From MWDV01 sp002070715 (GTDB lineage: Bacteria; Verrucomicrobiota; Verrucomicrobiia; Limisphaerales; MWDV01): DNA of 64,000 bases. The position numbers and the translations under genes were made by a program. Below, one piece after another: positions 25,822-34,462 of the stretch. The notes below the pieces were generated by a model that was given only the letters and a program-made list of their open reading frames with translations, made no database searches and was not told the origin of the DNA. Location: NCBI GenBank assembly GCA_035411585.1, contig DAONTI010000017.1:1-64000 (forward strand), written 5' to 3'. Each line of letters opens with the position of its first letter. Within the stretch, counting starts at the first letter, position 1.

Positions 25822-27447
25822 TCATTCAAACACCAGTCCGTCCGCGTCGTCGGCCCGGGCCAGCACCGCGCGGCCTTCGTGGCCGACCTCTTTTTTGCGG
25901 GTGTTTTGTCCGATCAGAAGGCGGCCATCTGGCAATCCAATGATGCCCAGCGAAGCGTCGAAGTCCCAGCGGCCCGTCAGTTGGAAGCCGGGATCGGCGC
26001 GCAACACGACGCGCGGATTCCCGTAACAACCGAACCACCACGATCCGTTGGCGAAGGCCACGGTTTGGATGCCCATCAAGGTGTAACCGCTGGCCAGGGT
26101 GTGCCGTTTTTGGAATTGGAACTGCCGGTCATACTCGTAAACGTAGTTTTCGGTGGCGTCCGCGGGCAGGCCCCCCACCACAAAGAATTTCCCTTCGCGA
26201 TACGCCACCCCGCCCGCGCCATGCACCAGCTCGGGGACGGGATGTCGCGCGTGTTCAGCCAATGTCCCGGCGTCGTAAACAAAAATCCAAGAGTCCGCCT
26301 GTCCCGGCGGTTGGTTGAATTTACCGAGGTTCACCGCCACATACACCTGGTCTTCGTGAAAGCACAAATCACCATGATGATTGGCCACCGGCACGCGTTG
26401 GAGGGCGCGACCATTCAGGTCGGTTTTCAGAAGCACATCCGTCCAGCTCCAGTAGAGGGCGTCGCGCTCGTTTGTGCAGATGCCTTGCAAATGACGGGGA
26501 TAAGCGCCGTCGCAGGCGGCGGCGTGGAACGCGAAGGGCGCGGGCGATTGTTGCCAGAAATGGTCGTCGAGCACCAACTGATGTGTGGCTTCCACTTGTC
26601 CGGGGTTGGCGATGGTCACGCGGAGCCGGGGCGGACCGACGGCCGGCGATTCCACGATCCAAGAGGACAGAGTATGGCTGCCCTGGCCATCCCGCCACAG
26701 GCTGTTGTCTGGTGCGTTGAGGCGGTCGCGGCTCATTTCAGCGAAACAGGCCGCGTCGTAGGGCGGTGGTTGTTGCTGCAGCAACTCCGTGATGCGTTGG
26801 GCCCGCGCAGTGCTGCTTTTGCCGATGCGATGGTTGAACTCGCGCATGGCGGGGTTAAGAAAATGATTCGCATGGACCACCGGACCGGAGGTGACGCTCT
26901 CGAGCGTGTAACGTCCGTGCAAGCCGATTTCGAGCACCAAGATTTGCCGACGATCCGCAATCAGCATGAACACGGGCCGCCGGTTGGTGAAGAGCGTGTC
27001 CTGGGCGGCGAGGACCTCGGCGCAACTGGCGTAACCGGTCAGGAGGGTGGTCATGAGGCCTCCGCGGCCCGGCTGGGCATCGCGGACTTTCTTGGGCAGC
27101 GACCCCGCGTCCGCCGTCATCACCGCCAATCCTTTTTCGTTGACGCCCTGCTTGATTCCGGGCGAGTTGTTGCCTTGGGCGTATAGCCCGAAATATGCGT
27201 GGCCTTTGGTGGGACGGGAGATTTTCAGCACCTGCACATGGTCCGGTGCCCAGTCGCGATTTTTAGAAACAATCGTGCCGCCGCCCGCATCCGCACCCGC
27301 TGCCCCCCAGAGGGTGCAGGCTCTCCCAGTCGGGAGCAACGCGCCCAGGCACAATGCTGCCAACACGACTCCGGTTCTCCATCCGGCGGAGAGGCAGCGG
27401 GAGCGCCGCGCCACTGCCCGGGCCAGTGATAAAGGCGTGTGTTTCAT
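25822..27447 (-). CDS. Secreted C45-type NTN hydrolase fused to beta-propeller
   Basis: A 541-residue exported protein in two parts. A signal peptide (residues 1-43, ending GALLPTGRA) is followed at once by CTLWGAAGADAGGGTIVSKNRDW. This is the start of an NTN hydrolase of the C45 / acyl-transferase kind, in which the exposed N-terminal Cys is the nucleophile and the SKNRDW Asn/Arg/Asp residues are typical. The rest of that domain runs to about residue 290. The second half has repeated short beta units (GDLCFHEDQVYVAVNLGKF; GAGGVAYREGKFFVVGG) and resembles a propeller. Substrates of C45-like enzymes are amides such as acyl amino acids; here unknown. ATGs further upstream (27513, 27591) overlap the neighbouring gene and were not chosen. 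Confidence 0.75.
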   Translation of the reverse strand: MKHTPLSLARAVARRSRCLSAGWRTGVVLAALCLGALLPTGRACTLWGAAGADAGGGTIVSKNRDWAPDHVQVLKISRPTKGHAYFGLYAQGNNSPGIKQGVNEKGLAVMTADAGSLPKKVRDAQPGRGGLMTTLLTGYASCAEVLAAQDTLFTNRRPVFMLIADRRQILVLEIGLHGRYTLESVTSGPVVHANHFLNPAMREFNHRIGKSSTARAQRITELLQQQPPPYDAACFAEMSRDRLNAPDNSLWRDGQGSHTLSSWIVESPAVGPPRLRVTIANPGQVEATHQLVLDDHFWQQSPAPFAFHAAACDGAYPRHLQGICTNERDALYWSWTDVLLKTDLNGRALQRVPVANHHGDLCFHEDQVYVAVNLGKFNQPPGQADSWIFVYDAGTLAEHARHPVPELVHGAGGVAYREGKFFVVGGLPADATENYVYEYDRQFQFQKRHTLASGYTLMGIQTVAFANGSWWFGCYGNPRVVLRADPGFQLTGRWDFDASLGIIGLPDGRLLIGQNTRKKEVGHEGRAVLARADDADGLVFE

Positions 27448-27526
27448 TTCGCCAATTCTGGCGCGGGAGACCGGTGCGGCCAAGCACGAAGGGAGGAGGA
27501 TGCGCGGTTTCATTGCCAGCGCGCGC

Positions 27527-28804
27527 TTAAATGGCCCGATCGTAAATGCGTTCGAAGACCTGGCCATCGCCGGCGCGATGAGGATCCACAATGGTAATGC
27601 CGTCGGCGCCGAATCGGGCGCTGACCGGCGCGCCTTGTCCGGCTTGCTGATACTGGTAGTTCAAGTCCCGCACAATCCGCGCCGCGTGGATGATGGCCGT
27701 GGTGATGCGGCTGTCTTCCGCCGTCGGATACATCGCCGCCACGGCTTCGCGGGATTCGCCCAGGAAACGCACCCGGCAGATGGCCGCCAGTCCCGCGATA
27801 AGACTGTCCACCCCGTAGCCGACGGTGGCCGCCGAGCCATCAGCGCGTTGAATGGCGCGGATGAAATGAGTGTTTGCCGTGCGCGAGCCGCCGCCCGCCG
27901 TCCACCAGCGCAGTCCGCGATACTGCTGATCGCTTTCCACCTTGCCCTCGGTGCCGACCAGTTCGTGGCCTTGATTCACCGGGCCCTCGAAATCCGGGGG
28001 CGTGATCCAGTGATTGTGGAAATGCATGCTCATGCCGTTGGCGTAGTCCACGCGCACCTGCACCGCGTCGTAAGCGTTGATGCCGTCGCGAATCAGACGT
28101 TTCTTCTGCCCCACGGCCGTAAGAGACACCGGTTTGCTGCGGTAATAATGCCAGATCAAATCCACCCAATGCGTCCCGACGTAACTGAACGGATCGCTGT
28201 GTTCGACCCATTGAAAGGTTTGCGTGGCAACCTGGAGCGGCTCTTCCAGATACGCGAGGCCATACAGCGGTTCGCCGAGGCTCCGGGCGAGGATATCGCG
28301 AATGCGTTGGTGGTCGGGATCGTAACGTTTGTGCATGTCCACGGCCACGACGCGGTTGCGTTGTTGCGCCAGTGCGATGATTTGGTCCGCCTCATCAGTC
28401 AAGAGGCACATCGGCTTTTCGGTGAGCACATGCGCGCCCGCTTGCAACGCGGCGAGAATCGGCGCGGTGTGTAAATGATCCGGCGTGGCCACTGCCAGCA
28501 CGTCGAGATCCGGAAAGGCGCGCAGGATGTCCACCCACGGCGTCTCGCCATGAAAGGCGCGAGGGGTGGACGAGGTCGTGCGGGCATAAACTTCAATCGC
28601 GCGGCGGGCCGAGGCGGCGGAGCGAGTGCCGACGGCGGCCAATTCAAATTGCACCGGCGCCAATGCCCGGGTCCAGGCATCGAATCCCAACCGGGCCAGC
28701 TGACCGGCGAGGCCGAACCGTTGCAGGCCGGCAAAGACGCGGAGGTGAACGTCGCCACCGAACATTCCGGCGCCGACCAAAGCGAGTTTAAGGGTGCGAT
28801 CCAT
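27527..28804 (-). CDS. Gfo/Idh/MocA family oxidoreductase
   Basis: A 425-residue NAD(P)-dependent sugar or inositol dehydrogenase-like protein. The Rossmann start KLALVGAGMFGGDVHLRVF is followed by DVLAVATPDHLHTAPILAAL, then the conserved EKPM (HVLTEKPMCLLTDEAD), where Lys is the usual catalytic residue. A C-terminal alpha/beta domain carries YVGTHWVDLIWHYY and the HNHW stretch. There is no signal peptide, so it acts in the cytoplasm, though many relatives in this phylum are exported. It lies 79 bp upstream of the C45 gene and 105 bp downstream of a secreted glycosidase-like gene on the same strand, which suggests sugar breakdown. The start is the ATG at 28804. Confidence 0.88.
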   Translation of the reverse strand: MDRTLKLALVGAGMFGGDVHLRVFAGLQRFGLAGQLARLGFDAWTRALAPVQFELAAVGTRSAASARRAIEVYARTTSSTPRAFHGETPWVDILRAFPDLDVLAVATPDHLHTAPILAALQAGAHVLTEKPMCLLTDEADQIIALAQQRNRVVAVDMHKRYDPDHQRIRDILARSLGEPLYGLAYLEEPLQVATQTFQWVEHSDPFSYVGTHWVDLIWHYYRSKPVSLTAVGQKKRLIRDGINAYDAVQVRVDYANGMSMHFHNHWITPPDFEGPVNQGHELVGTEGKVESDQQYRGLRWWTAGGGSRTANTHFIRAIQRADGSAATVGYGVDSLIAGLAAICRVRFLGESREAVAAMYPTAEDSRITTAIIHAARIVRDLNYQYQQAGQGAPVSARFGADGITIVDPHRAGDGQVFERIYDRAI

Positions 28805-28909
28805 GCGGGTTTTGCTGGGTTGTGTTGCCAGGCAGTGTTGGCCGCGCAGCGCCGCGAAGCAATGAATTTTCCCGCGGCAAAAGGTTTCAGGGCCACCGGA
28901 TCGCACCGA

Positions 28910-30601
28910 TTAGAACGGGAGGTCCGGTAAACGATAAATCTCCAACTCGTCGAACCAACACACATCGTCATCGGTCCGCTGACTATGAACATTGAGGAGG
29001 ACGACCAAGCGGCCCGTGTCCGGTGGAACGGTGACGGTCCCCGCGCTGGCGTGCCATGCGCCTTGATCGGGCTGGAAAGGAAATGTGCGGTCATCGGTCT
29101 CGTGCGTCCATTGACGCTCAGACGTCTGCCAGCGAACCATCAGGTTGGGGAGGAAGTTGCCTTGAGTCCGGCATTTCGCCTTGACCACATAGATCTGACC
29201 GGGCGCGACCGGGATGCTCTGCAGAAAACAGCCGCGCATGGCTTTGCGGGCGCGGGCCGAGCCTTTGCCGACTTGGTCATCCCACGCAAATGTCCCGGTC
29301 GGCGTCTGCTCATCCTGCCACGCGCCCCATCCCTGCGGCAGGGTGCCGCCGGGGTCGGGCCCGTAGCTGACCGCGCCGTTTATCGCCAGATTCGTCACCG
29401 TCTTTTGCGCTTGGTATTTCGCCAGTTCAATGCGGGATGCCGTTTCGGGGTCGCGCGTCCAAGCGATGGCGCGGGTAATGCCGGGCAACGCCTCTTCCCA
29501 TGCCCGGCCTTTCCCCACCGTCTTGGCCAGCGCCTCGGCGCGCCACGGTTTGTCTTTTGCCAACCCGCTCCACCATCGGGATTGTTCGCCGTAAATCCAG
29601 ACGTATTCATCGGCCGCGTCGCGGGCCGCGCCCAGGTTGCGCACCAGACGTTTCAGCCGCGAGCCGTCCAGCGGGGGGCGGTAATAGCGATGCCCCGGTT
29701 CATTGACAAACATGTCGAGGTAAAAGCCAAATCCCGCCTGCACTTGTTGCCGGTATTTTGCCCGGTTTTCCGGGGCGACGAGTTGGAGGCAGGGTCCGGT
29801 CCAGGATCGCATCTGGAGCGCGGCGCGTTGATACGCTTCCACACTGTCGAAGTAATAACCGTTTTCGCACCCGTCCACGAGGACCATCGCCGGCGGCGCG
29901 GCGTCGAGCATGCCGTTGAAAAACGCCGGCAACAAACCGTAGCTCGCCGTGGCGAGGATGGTCTCCGGTTCGTCGGCCTGGCCCGCGCGCCATACGACGC
30001 TGTTGAGAAACAACGCGAGCACGACAGCGTGCGGCATTTCGGCGGCCAGACTGCGGGTGAACTGCGCGCCGCGTTGGCGGGCGAGGGCGGCCGTCTCCGC
30101 AAACGTGCGTCCCGCTGCAGGATCAAACCGCCACTGGTTTTCGCCGTAAGGCTCGAAGTCGAGCGCCAGACCTTTGGCGCCGCCTTCGCGGACCAGCCAG
30201 GCACAGATACCGATCTTTTCAGCCAAGGCGCGCCAGCCGGAGTCGTCCGCCCAATCAATCCGCTTCGGGGTCGCGTTGAATCGCAGGAAATTGTCCGTGT
30301 AATTTGTAAATCGAGCCGCCCGCAGATCCGCCACCGCCGTGTGGAACCATTCCTTTTTCCAGGGCATCGGATCCCAACCGCTCTGGGTGCTGATGGTTCG
30401 GCCGTTGTCCGTCTTCGCGGTGACTTGGAAGATGACACCGTCGAACGGACCTTCGCGTTCCATCTCGTCGGCAAATTGTCGCAGAAACGCGGTGTCGGGA
30501 ATGTCCCATCCGAGTTCGATGAATTTTTTGTGGGCGGCGGACGCGGAGAGGGCAACCAAGAGGCCGAGTCCGATCAGCCGGGAGATGGTGCTGGGTTTCA
30601 T
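28910..30601 (-). CDS. Secreted TIM-barrel glycosidase-like protein
   Basis: A 563-residue exported protein with signal peptide residues 1-22 (LIGLGLLVALSASA). The N-terminal 400 residues look like a TIM-barrel hydrolase: FIELGWDIPD, FDGVIFQV, a GLALDFEPYGENQW strand with acidic residues in the position where such enzymes carry catalytic Asp/Glu, and VDGCENGYYFDS. The C-terminal 150 residues form a beta-sandwich like a carbohydrate-binding module (TNLAINGAVSYGPDPGG through CWFDELEIYRLP). I cannot assign a CAZy family. It lies 30 bp downstream of the GH5-like gene on the same strand and is probably cotranscribed. Confidence 0.6.
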   Translation of the reverse strand: MKPSTISRLIGLGLLVALSASAAHKKFIELGWDIPDTAFLRQFADEMEREGPFDGVIFQVTAKTDNGRTISTQSGWDPMPWKKEWFHTAVADLRAARFTNYTDNFLRFNATPKRIDWADDSGWRALAEKIGICAWLVREGGAKGLALDFEPYGENQWRFDPAAGRTFAETAALARQRGAQFTRSLAAEMPHAVVLALFLNSVVWRAGQADEPETILATASYGLLPAFFNGMLDAAPPAMVLVDGCENGYYFDSVEAYQRAALQMRSWTGPCLQLVAPENRAKYRQQVQAGFGFYLDMFVNEPGHRYYRPPLDGSRLKRLVRNLGAARDAADEYVWIYGEQSRWWSGLAKDKPWRAEALAKTVGKGRAWEEALPGITRAIAWTRDPETASRIELAKYQAQKTVTNLAINGAVSYGPDPGGTLPQGWGAWQDEQTPTGTFAWDDQVGKGSARARKAMRGCFLQSIPVAPGQIYVVKAKCRTQGNFLPNLMVRWQTSERQWTHETDDRTFPFQPDQGAWHASAGTVTVPPDTGRLVVLLNVHSQRTDDDVCWFDELEIYRLPDLPF

Positions 30602-30631
30602 GGGCGGGATGTTCGGTTCAACGCGGGTGGA

Positions 30632-31804
30632 TCACGGGTTTGAAGTGGCGCGCTGTCTGCGCAGTTCTTGGTTGGCCTGCTGGATGGCTTCCAACTGCCA
30701 GCGCCGCGCGTTGGTGGCGGTTACGTTCCAGTCGTTGGCTTGATAATCGTAGTCAAACACCCACAACGCGCTCAAAGGCACCTGGTTGGTCCGCATGGCC
30801 GACAGGATCAGTGTGAAGCGGGCGCGCGCTTCGGGCGTATCGGCGCCCGGCACGCCGAACTCGCCCACGAACAGCGGCTTTTTCTCCCGCCGCGCCACGG
30901 TCATGGCTTGGGCAAGCCGGCCCACGTCGTTGGTGAGTTCATACGCCCGAACCGAGAGCGAGTTGATGGGGGAGAGGTTGTCCGCCGCCAGCATCACGGC
31001 GAATTGTTCCGGGGTATCGGGTTGCCAACTGCGCTCGCGCATTTGGTGCCAGGCCGAGGGACGAGGAAACGCGTTGCCGCTGAGGATCAAGCGGTGCGGA
31101 TCGTATTTCCGGACTTCGCGGGCAAACTCGCGGAACGCAACCCGAATGTTTTCATGCGTCACCTCATCGGCCTCGGTGCGTTGCGCTGGCGTACCCAGGT
31201 GCGGCACCACCGGCGGCCGGTGCGTCGCCGCATTCGGCAGGTCCGCCGCCAGGTTGTATTCGTTGCCAAATTCCCAAGCCCAAATGGCGGGGGATTGGGC
31301 ATACCGGGTCACCAGTTCGCGGGTGTAACGGCGCATGAACGCCAGGGTGCGGCTGTGCGGATCGCCCCAGCGATTGCACGGTTCGCCCATCAGATCCGGG
31401 ACCGTGCTCAAGTTCCAGAAAAGGGACGGGATCAATCCGACGTTCTCGCGTTCGGCGCTTTTTATCACCGTATCCAACCGGGCGAAGTGGGCCGCCGGGT
31501 TCGTCTGATAAAGTTGCCAGTGCACGGGCCAGTAGCCGCCGGCGGAAAAGCGGGCAAAGGGAATGCCCCGCGCCGCCAATTCCCGGAACCCGGCGGCGTA
31601 ATTGGTTTGTGGGGACTGTTCCAAGATGCGCACGAACGCGTCGTAGTAATTTACGCCAATGCCGCAAAACGGAACTCCGCGCAGCAGCAACTCCCCCTGC
31701 TCATTGGCTGACAAGCCAGGGGCGGCCAACGCGTGAGCCCCGACGAGGATCAAGGGCAACAGGACCCAGCGCGTCCAGTGGCGGTGTAGCGTTGTCTTTG
31801 GCAT
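30632..31804 (-). CDS. Secreted GH5-like glycoside hydrolase
   Basis: A 390-residue exported (beta/alpha)8 glycosidase of clan GH-A. The signal peptide ends near ALAAPGLS. The barrel has GIGVNYYDAFVRI at strand 1, PFARFSAGGYWP at strand 2, the acid/base Glu in IWAWEFGNEYNL at strand 4 and the nucleophile Glu in KPLFVGEFGVPG at strand 7. This asparagine-glutamate signature is the hallmark of GH5-type cellulases and mannanases. The substrate is unknown. I start at the ATG at 31804; in-frame sequence upstream runs into the hairpin-repeat cluster and lacks homology. It heads the minus-strand sugar-related group. Confidence 0.8.
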   Translation of the reverse strand: MPKTTLHRHWTRWVLLPLILVGAHALAAPGLSANEQGELLLRGVPFCGIGVNYYDAFVRILEQSPQTNYAAGFRELAARGIPFARFSAGGYWPVHWQLYQTNPAAHFARLDTVIKSAERENVGLIPSLFWNLSTVPDLMGEPCNRWGDPHSRTLAFMRRYTRELVTRYAQSPAIWAWEFGNEYNLAADLPNAATHRPPVVPHLGTPAQRTEADEVTHENIRVAFREFAREVRKYDPHRLILSGNAFPRPSAWHQMRERSWQPDTPEQFAVMLAADNLSPINSLSVRAYELTNDVGRLAQAMTVARREKKPLFVGEFGVPGADTPEARARFTLILSAMRTNQVPLSALWVFDYDYQANDWNVTATNARRWQLEAIQQANQELRRQRATSNP

Positions 31805-32297
31805 CTGAGGCGGAACGATTCGATTGGAGTTTGAGTGGAACGGGCCACTGGCCTGTTCTGTCGGGCTACCAGCCCGATAGTTGAACCCAAAGAGTGCGAA
31901 CCCGATGGTGTGCGATCTCCGTGCGCTCGGCTGGGCGGCAGGTTGCCGCCCAGAACGGCCAGGTTGGCCGTTCCACCTGGACCAATTGCATCGTTCCGGC
32001 TGAGACGTGTTGCGCACGAATTACCGGCGCAGCCTAACCTTGGAGCGGGATAACGCGCAATGTTGAAGATGCTTGCGGGGGGCTGCATCCTCTGGATCAG
32101 GCGATGCCGCGTGAGTATCGCATCACTCCAACCAAGTTACGGTTGTGCATTATCAAGGCCCCAGTTGATCCGCTGCTCAGCGAACTCGATGGGCTTTTTG
32201 AAAGATTCCAAGAAATGACCTGCGACCGGCGGGGAGTGACCTTGGATCAGTCACAATTCTGCGGTGACCGACGATTCGCGCCGACGCGATTTAACGA
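31805..32297. other. Intergenic gap containing a hairpin cluster
   Basis: About 490 bp between the GH5-like gene and the unknown gene at 32298. Apart from the hairpin cluster at 31838-31973, listed separately, I see nothing in it; short plus-strand frames here lack protein-like features. Confidence 0.5.
31838..31973. repeat. Cluster of four short perfect or near-perfect hairpins
   Basis: Four separate stem-loops lie in 136 bp. They are gaacgggcca/tggcctgttc at 31838-31858, tcgggct/agcccga at 31861-31877, ctgggcggca/tgccgcccag at 31931-31953, and gaacggcca/tggccgttc at 31953-31973. Loops are 1-3 nt. None has a T-tract. The pattern is typical of REP-type dispersed repeats. Confidence 0.8.
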
Positions 32298-33206
32298 TCA
32301 AGCCAGCTTCAGATCGGCTTCCGCCCGGGTCGCGGCATCGTGGAGTTTGATGATGGATTGGACTTCCGGGTGTACCGTCGGATTCCCGAGTCGGCGAATG
32401 AATTGGCACGCGGCCCAATGGGCGGCGGAATTCTCGTAATTCGTCAGCCAGCGCTGGAAGCGTTTTTCGCGCTTCTCATCGGCGAACGGCCAGCGTTCCG
32501 GTTTCATCGTCACCCCGCAACGCCACGGCTTTGGCGTGAGCCGCGCCCGATAACATTTCTGCGTTTGACAAAGTCGGCGATAGAGCGGATCGGCATCCAG
32601 CGCCTCGAAGACGCCATCGGCTTCCGAAGATTCCGGTGCGATCAACCCATGCGTCGCCAGCAAGCGCAACCCGGCACGTGTGCGGTAAATCCGCCAGCCC
32701 CAATCCGGTCGTTGCCGCGTCCACATTTCCACCTTGGCCAGCGCGTTATCGGCGGAGGCCTTGGGGGCAGGTGTGGGACTACCGAAAAGTCGTTTGAGAA
32801 AACCGCCGGCCGGTTTCGGTTCGGGCAAATCCACGTCAACAAACATGATGCGCGCCGTGTTCAACACCTGACAGCCGTATGAATTGCGCGTAACCACCGC
32901 GCTCACTTCGTCCGCGGCGTCTTTGATTTCGTGCAACACCGGCTCGCGGAACGGACGATCAGGATAGTAACCGCCGCGCTGGGGCGGAAAATTGCCCACG
33001 CGAAAGCGTTCGGCCAACCGTTGGGCCGCCTGATTCGCCAAGGCCTGCGCCTCCGCCAAACTGTTCGACGATCCGCGCCACGCCTGAAGGTAGCCGCACT
33101 CGCCTTTGGCCCAATACTTGGGAAAATTCACTGGGTCATGATTGGTTTCGGTGAAAAAAATGACAAGGAGTTTTCCGTTGCCGGGGCGGCGGATACGGGA
33201 AGCCAT
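32298..33206 (-). CDS. Hypothetical protein, possible primase-like DxD motif
   Basis: A 302-residue soluble protein of unknown function. Visible features are NFPKYWAKGECG near the N-terminus, a hydrophobic strand with two Asp residues (ARIMFVDVDLPEP, about residue 120), a Pro-rich linker (FGSPTPAPKAS), and WGWRIYRTRAGLRLLATHG, a basic strand ending in His. The order of a D-x-D strand and a later strand with Arg and His recalls archaeo-eukaryotic primase-type folds, but the match is weak and could be chance. The ATG at 33206 lies inside the terminal repeat of the dispersed element (copy B), so the first residues may derive from the insertion. Confidence 0.5.
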   Translation of the reverse strand: MASRIRRPGNGKLLVIFFTETNHDPVNFPKYWAKGECGYLQAWRGSSNSLAEAQALANQAAQRLAERFRVGNFPPQRGGYYPDRPFREPVLHEIKDAADEVSAVVTRNSYGCQVLNTARIMFVDVDLPEPKPAGGFLKRLFGSPTPAPKASADNALAKVEMWTRQRPDWGWRIYRTRAGLRLLATHGLIAPESSEADGVFEALDADPLYRRLCQTQKCYRARLTPKPWRCGVTMKPERWPFADEKREKRFQRWLTNYENSAAHWAACQFIRRLGNPTVHPEVQSIIKLHDAATRAEADLKLA

Positions 33207-33345
33207 CTCATAAATCCTTTAGTCCGAAGATGGCGCCGATTTACGCCGGTGGGCACCGGAAAAAACCTGCGCAATCTGCGTCATCGGCGGATTCGTTTTT
33301 CAGACTTTTGGTCGGCGACACGCATTGATGAGATGACTTCCAAGC
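33195..33345. repeat. Dispersed palindromic repeat, copy B
   Basis: An element of about 150 bp whose left end acgggaagccatctcataaa is matched by the inverted right end cattgatgagatgacttcca at 33323-33342. It aligns without gaps over 109 bp with copy A at 7850. Its left end supplies the predicted start codon of the unknown gene at 32298-33206. The rest of the 33207-33555 gap holds no gene I can support. Confidence 0.65.
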
Positions 33346-33555
33346 CCGGATCGGCCATCGGTCGGCATCCGATCCCGTCTCAAGTTTCGAGTGATTTTTG
33401 TAGACCTCGTCCGCCGCGTTGTCGCGGTCGGATTGGGCGAATTGCACTCCGTTGGCCATGACGTGCCGGCGCGGGTCAGGGCGAGCAGGTCGCAACGCGA
33501 GTTCCAGTTGGTGCGCACGCTTGGTGCGGACGGAGTTATCTTCCGTCGGAAGATT

Positions 33556-34269
33556 TCAATCCAGCACCTTGATTCGGGCGTTGCGGATGAGGACGTGTTC
33601 CCCGCCTCGGCTGAGTTCCTGGAAACCGATATGCCCCTGGCGAGGGCGATCTTTGATCGGCGGGGCCAATGTGCCATCGTGGCGTTTGACTTCCTGGTTT
33701 TGCTTGGCGAGGTCCAGGTCCTGAATCACTTCTCCATTGAGCACGACCTTTAGGTGACTTCCTTTCAAAGTGACTTCATATCGGTTCCACTCGGTGGGTT
33801 GGTAAACCTGTTGGCTTGGCGCGATCGCCCGATAAATACCGCCCGTCAGCTCGGAGTCCTTTGCCTGCCGGTTGTACCGCAAATCAGCCATCTGCAATTC
33901 CATGCCGTCAAACGCCGGATCACCTTGCAACGGCGCCCGCAACGCCAGTCCGCTGTTGCCGGTGGGGCCGAGCTTGAATTCAAACTCGAGGATGAAATCG
34001 CCATATTCCCGCTCGCTCAGCAGCCACGATCCGCGCGGCTCGCCACCGTGCAAGACGCCCTCCTCAACCTTCCACACCGCACCGTTGGGAGCGGGTTTGC
34101 TCACGTCATCCCACGCCCGCACCATCCAGCCCGCCGGAATGCCGTCTTCAGGAAACAAGGGTTGGAAGCCCGCCTCGGCGGGCGCGTCGGCCGCATCCAC
34201 GCCCAATCCGGCGGACAACACCACCATGGCGAGTGATACCCACAAGCGCGAAGGCAAACGATTGTTCAT
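33556..34269 (-). CDS. Secreted DUF1080 (3-keto-disaccharide hydrolase-like) protein
   Basis: A 237-residue exported protein: signal peptide residues 1-26, then a single concanavalin-like beta-sandwich of the DUF1080 family. Landmarks are FQPLFPEDGIPAGW, WKVEEGVLHGG, YGDFILEFEFKL, GNSGLALRAP, the GMELQMAD stretch and a final HVLIRNARIKVLD. DUF1080 proteins are very numerous in Verrucomicrobiota and Planctomycetota; some are linked to 3-keto-glycoside hydrolysis, others may just bind sugars. A single-copy gene on the minus strand with a 193-bp gap upstream. The function is inferred from the family only. Confidence 0.88.
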   Translation of the reverse strand: MNNRLPSRLWVSLAMVVLSAGLGVDAADAPAEAGFQPLFPEDGIPAGWMVRAWDDVSKPAPNGAVWKVEEGVLHGGEPRGSWLLSEREYGDFILEFEFKLGPTGNSGLALRAPLQGDPAFDGMELQMADLRYNRQAKDSELTGGIYRAIAPSQQVYQPTEWNRYEVTLKGSHLKVVLNGEVIQDLDLAKQNQEVKRHDGTLAPPIKDRPRQGHIGFQELSRGGEHVLIRNARIKVLD

Positions 34270-34462
34270 GGGATGAATCGTATCATGTTCACGCCAGTCA
34301 TTGCCAGCATCCTGAATGCGGTATCGCGAACGCCCGAGTTAGTTGGCAGTTGAAAATATCAACCTGTCGGCTTCACTGAATCGCCTTGGCGCAACCCGCT
34401 TTCGGAAGTGAAGCGGAAACGCTACCGCGAAATAAAATCCTGGGGCGGAGGCGCCGGTTGCG

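Noticed and set aside
28985..30643. Plus-strand frame of 552 codons
   Set aside because: Antisense to the secreted TIM-barrel-like protein; rich in Arg/Gly/Ala with no motif.
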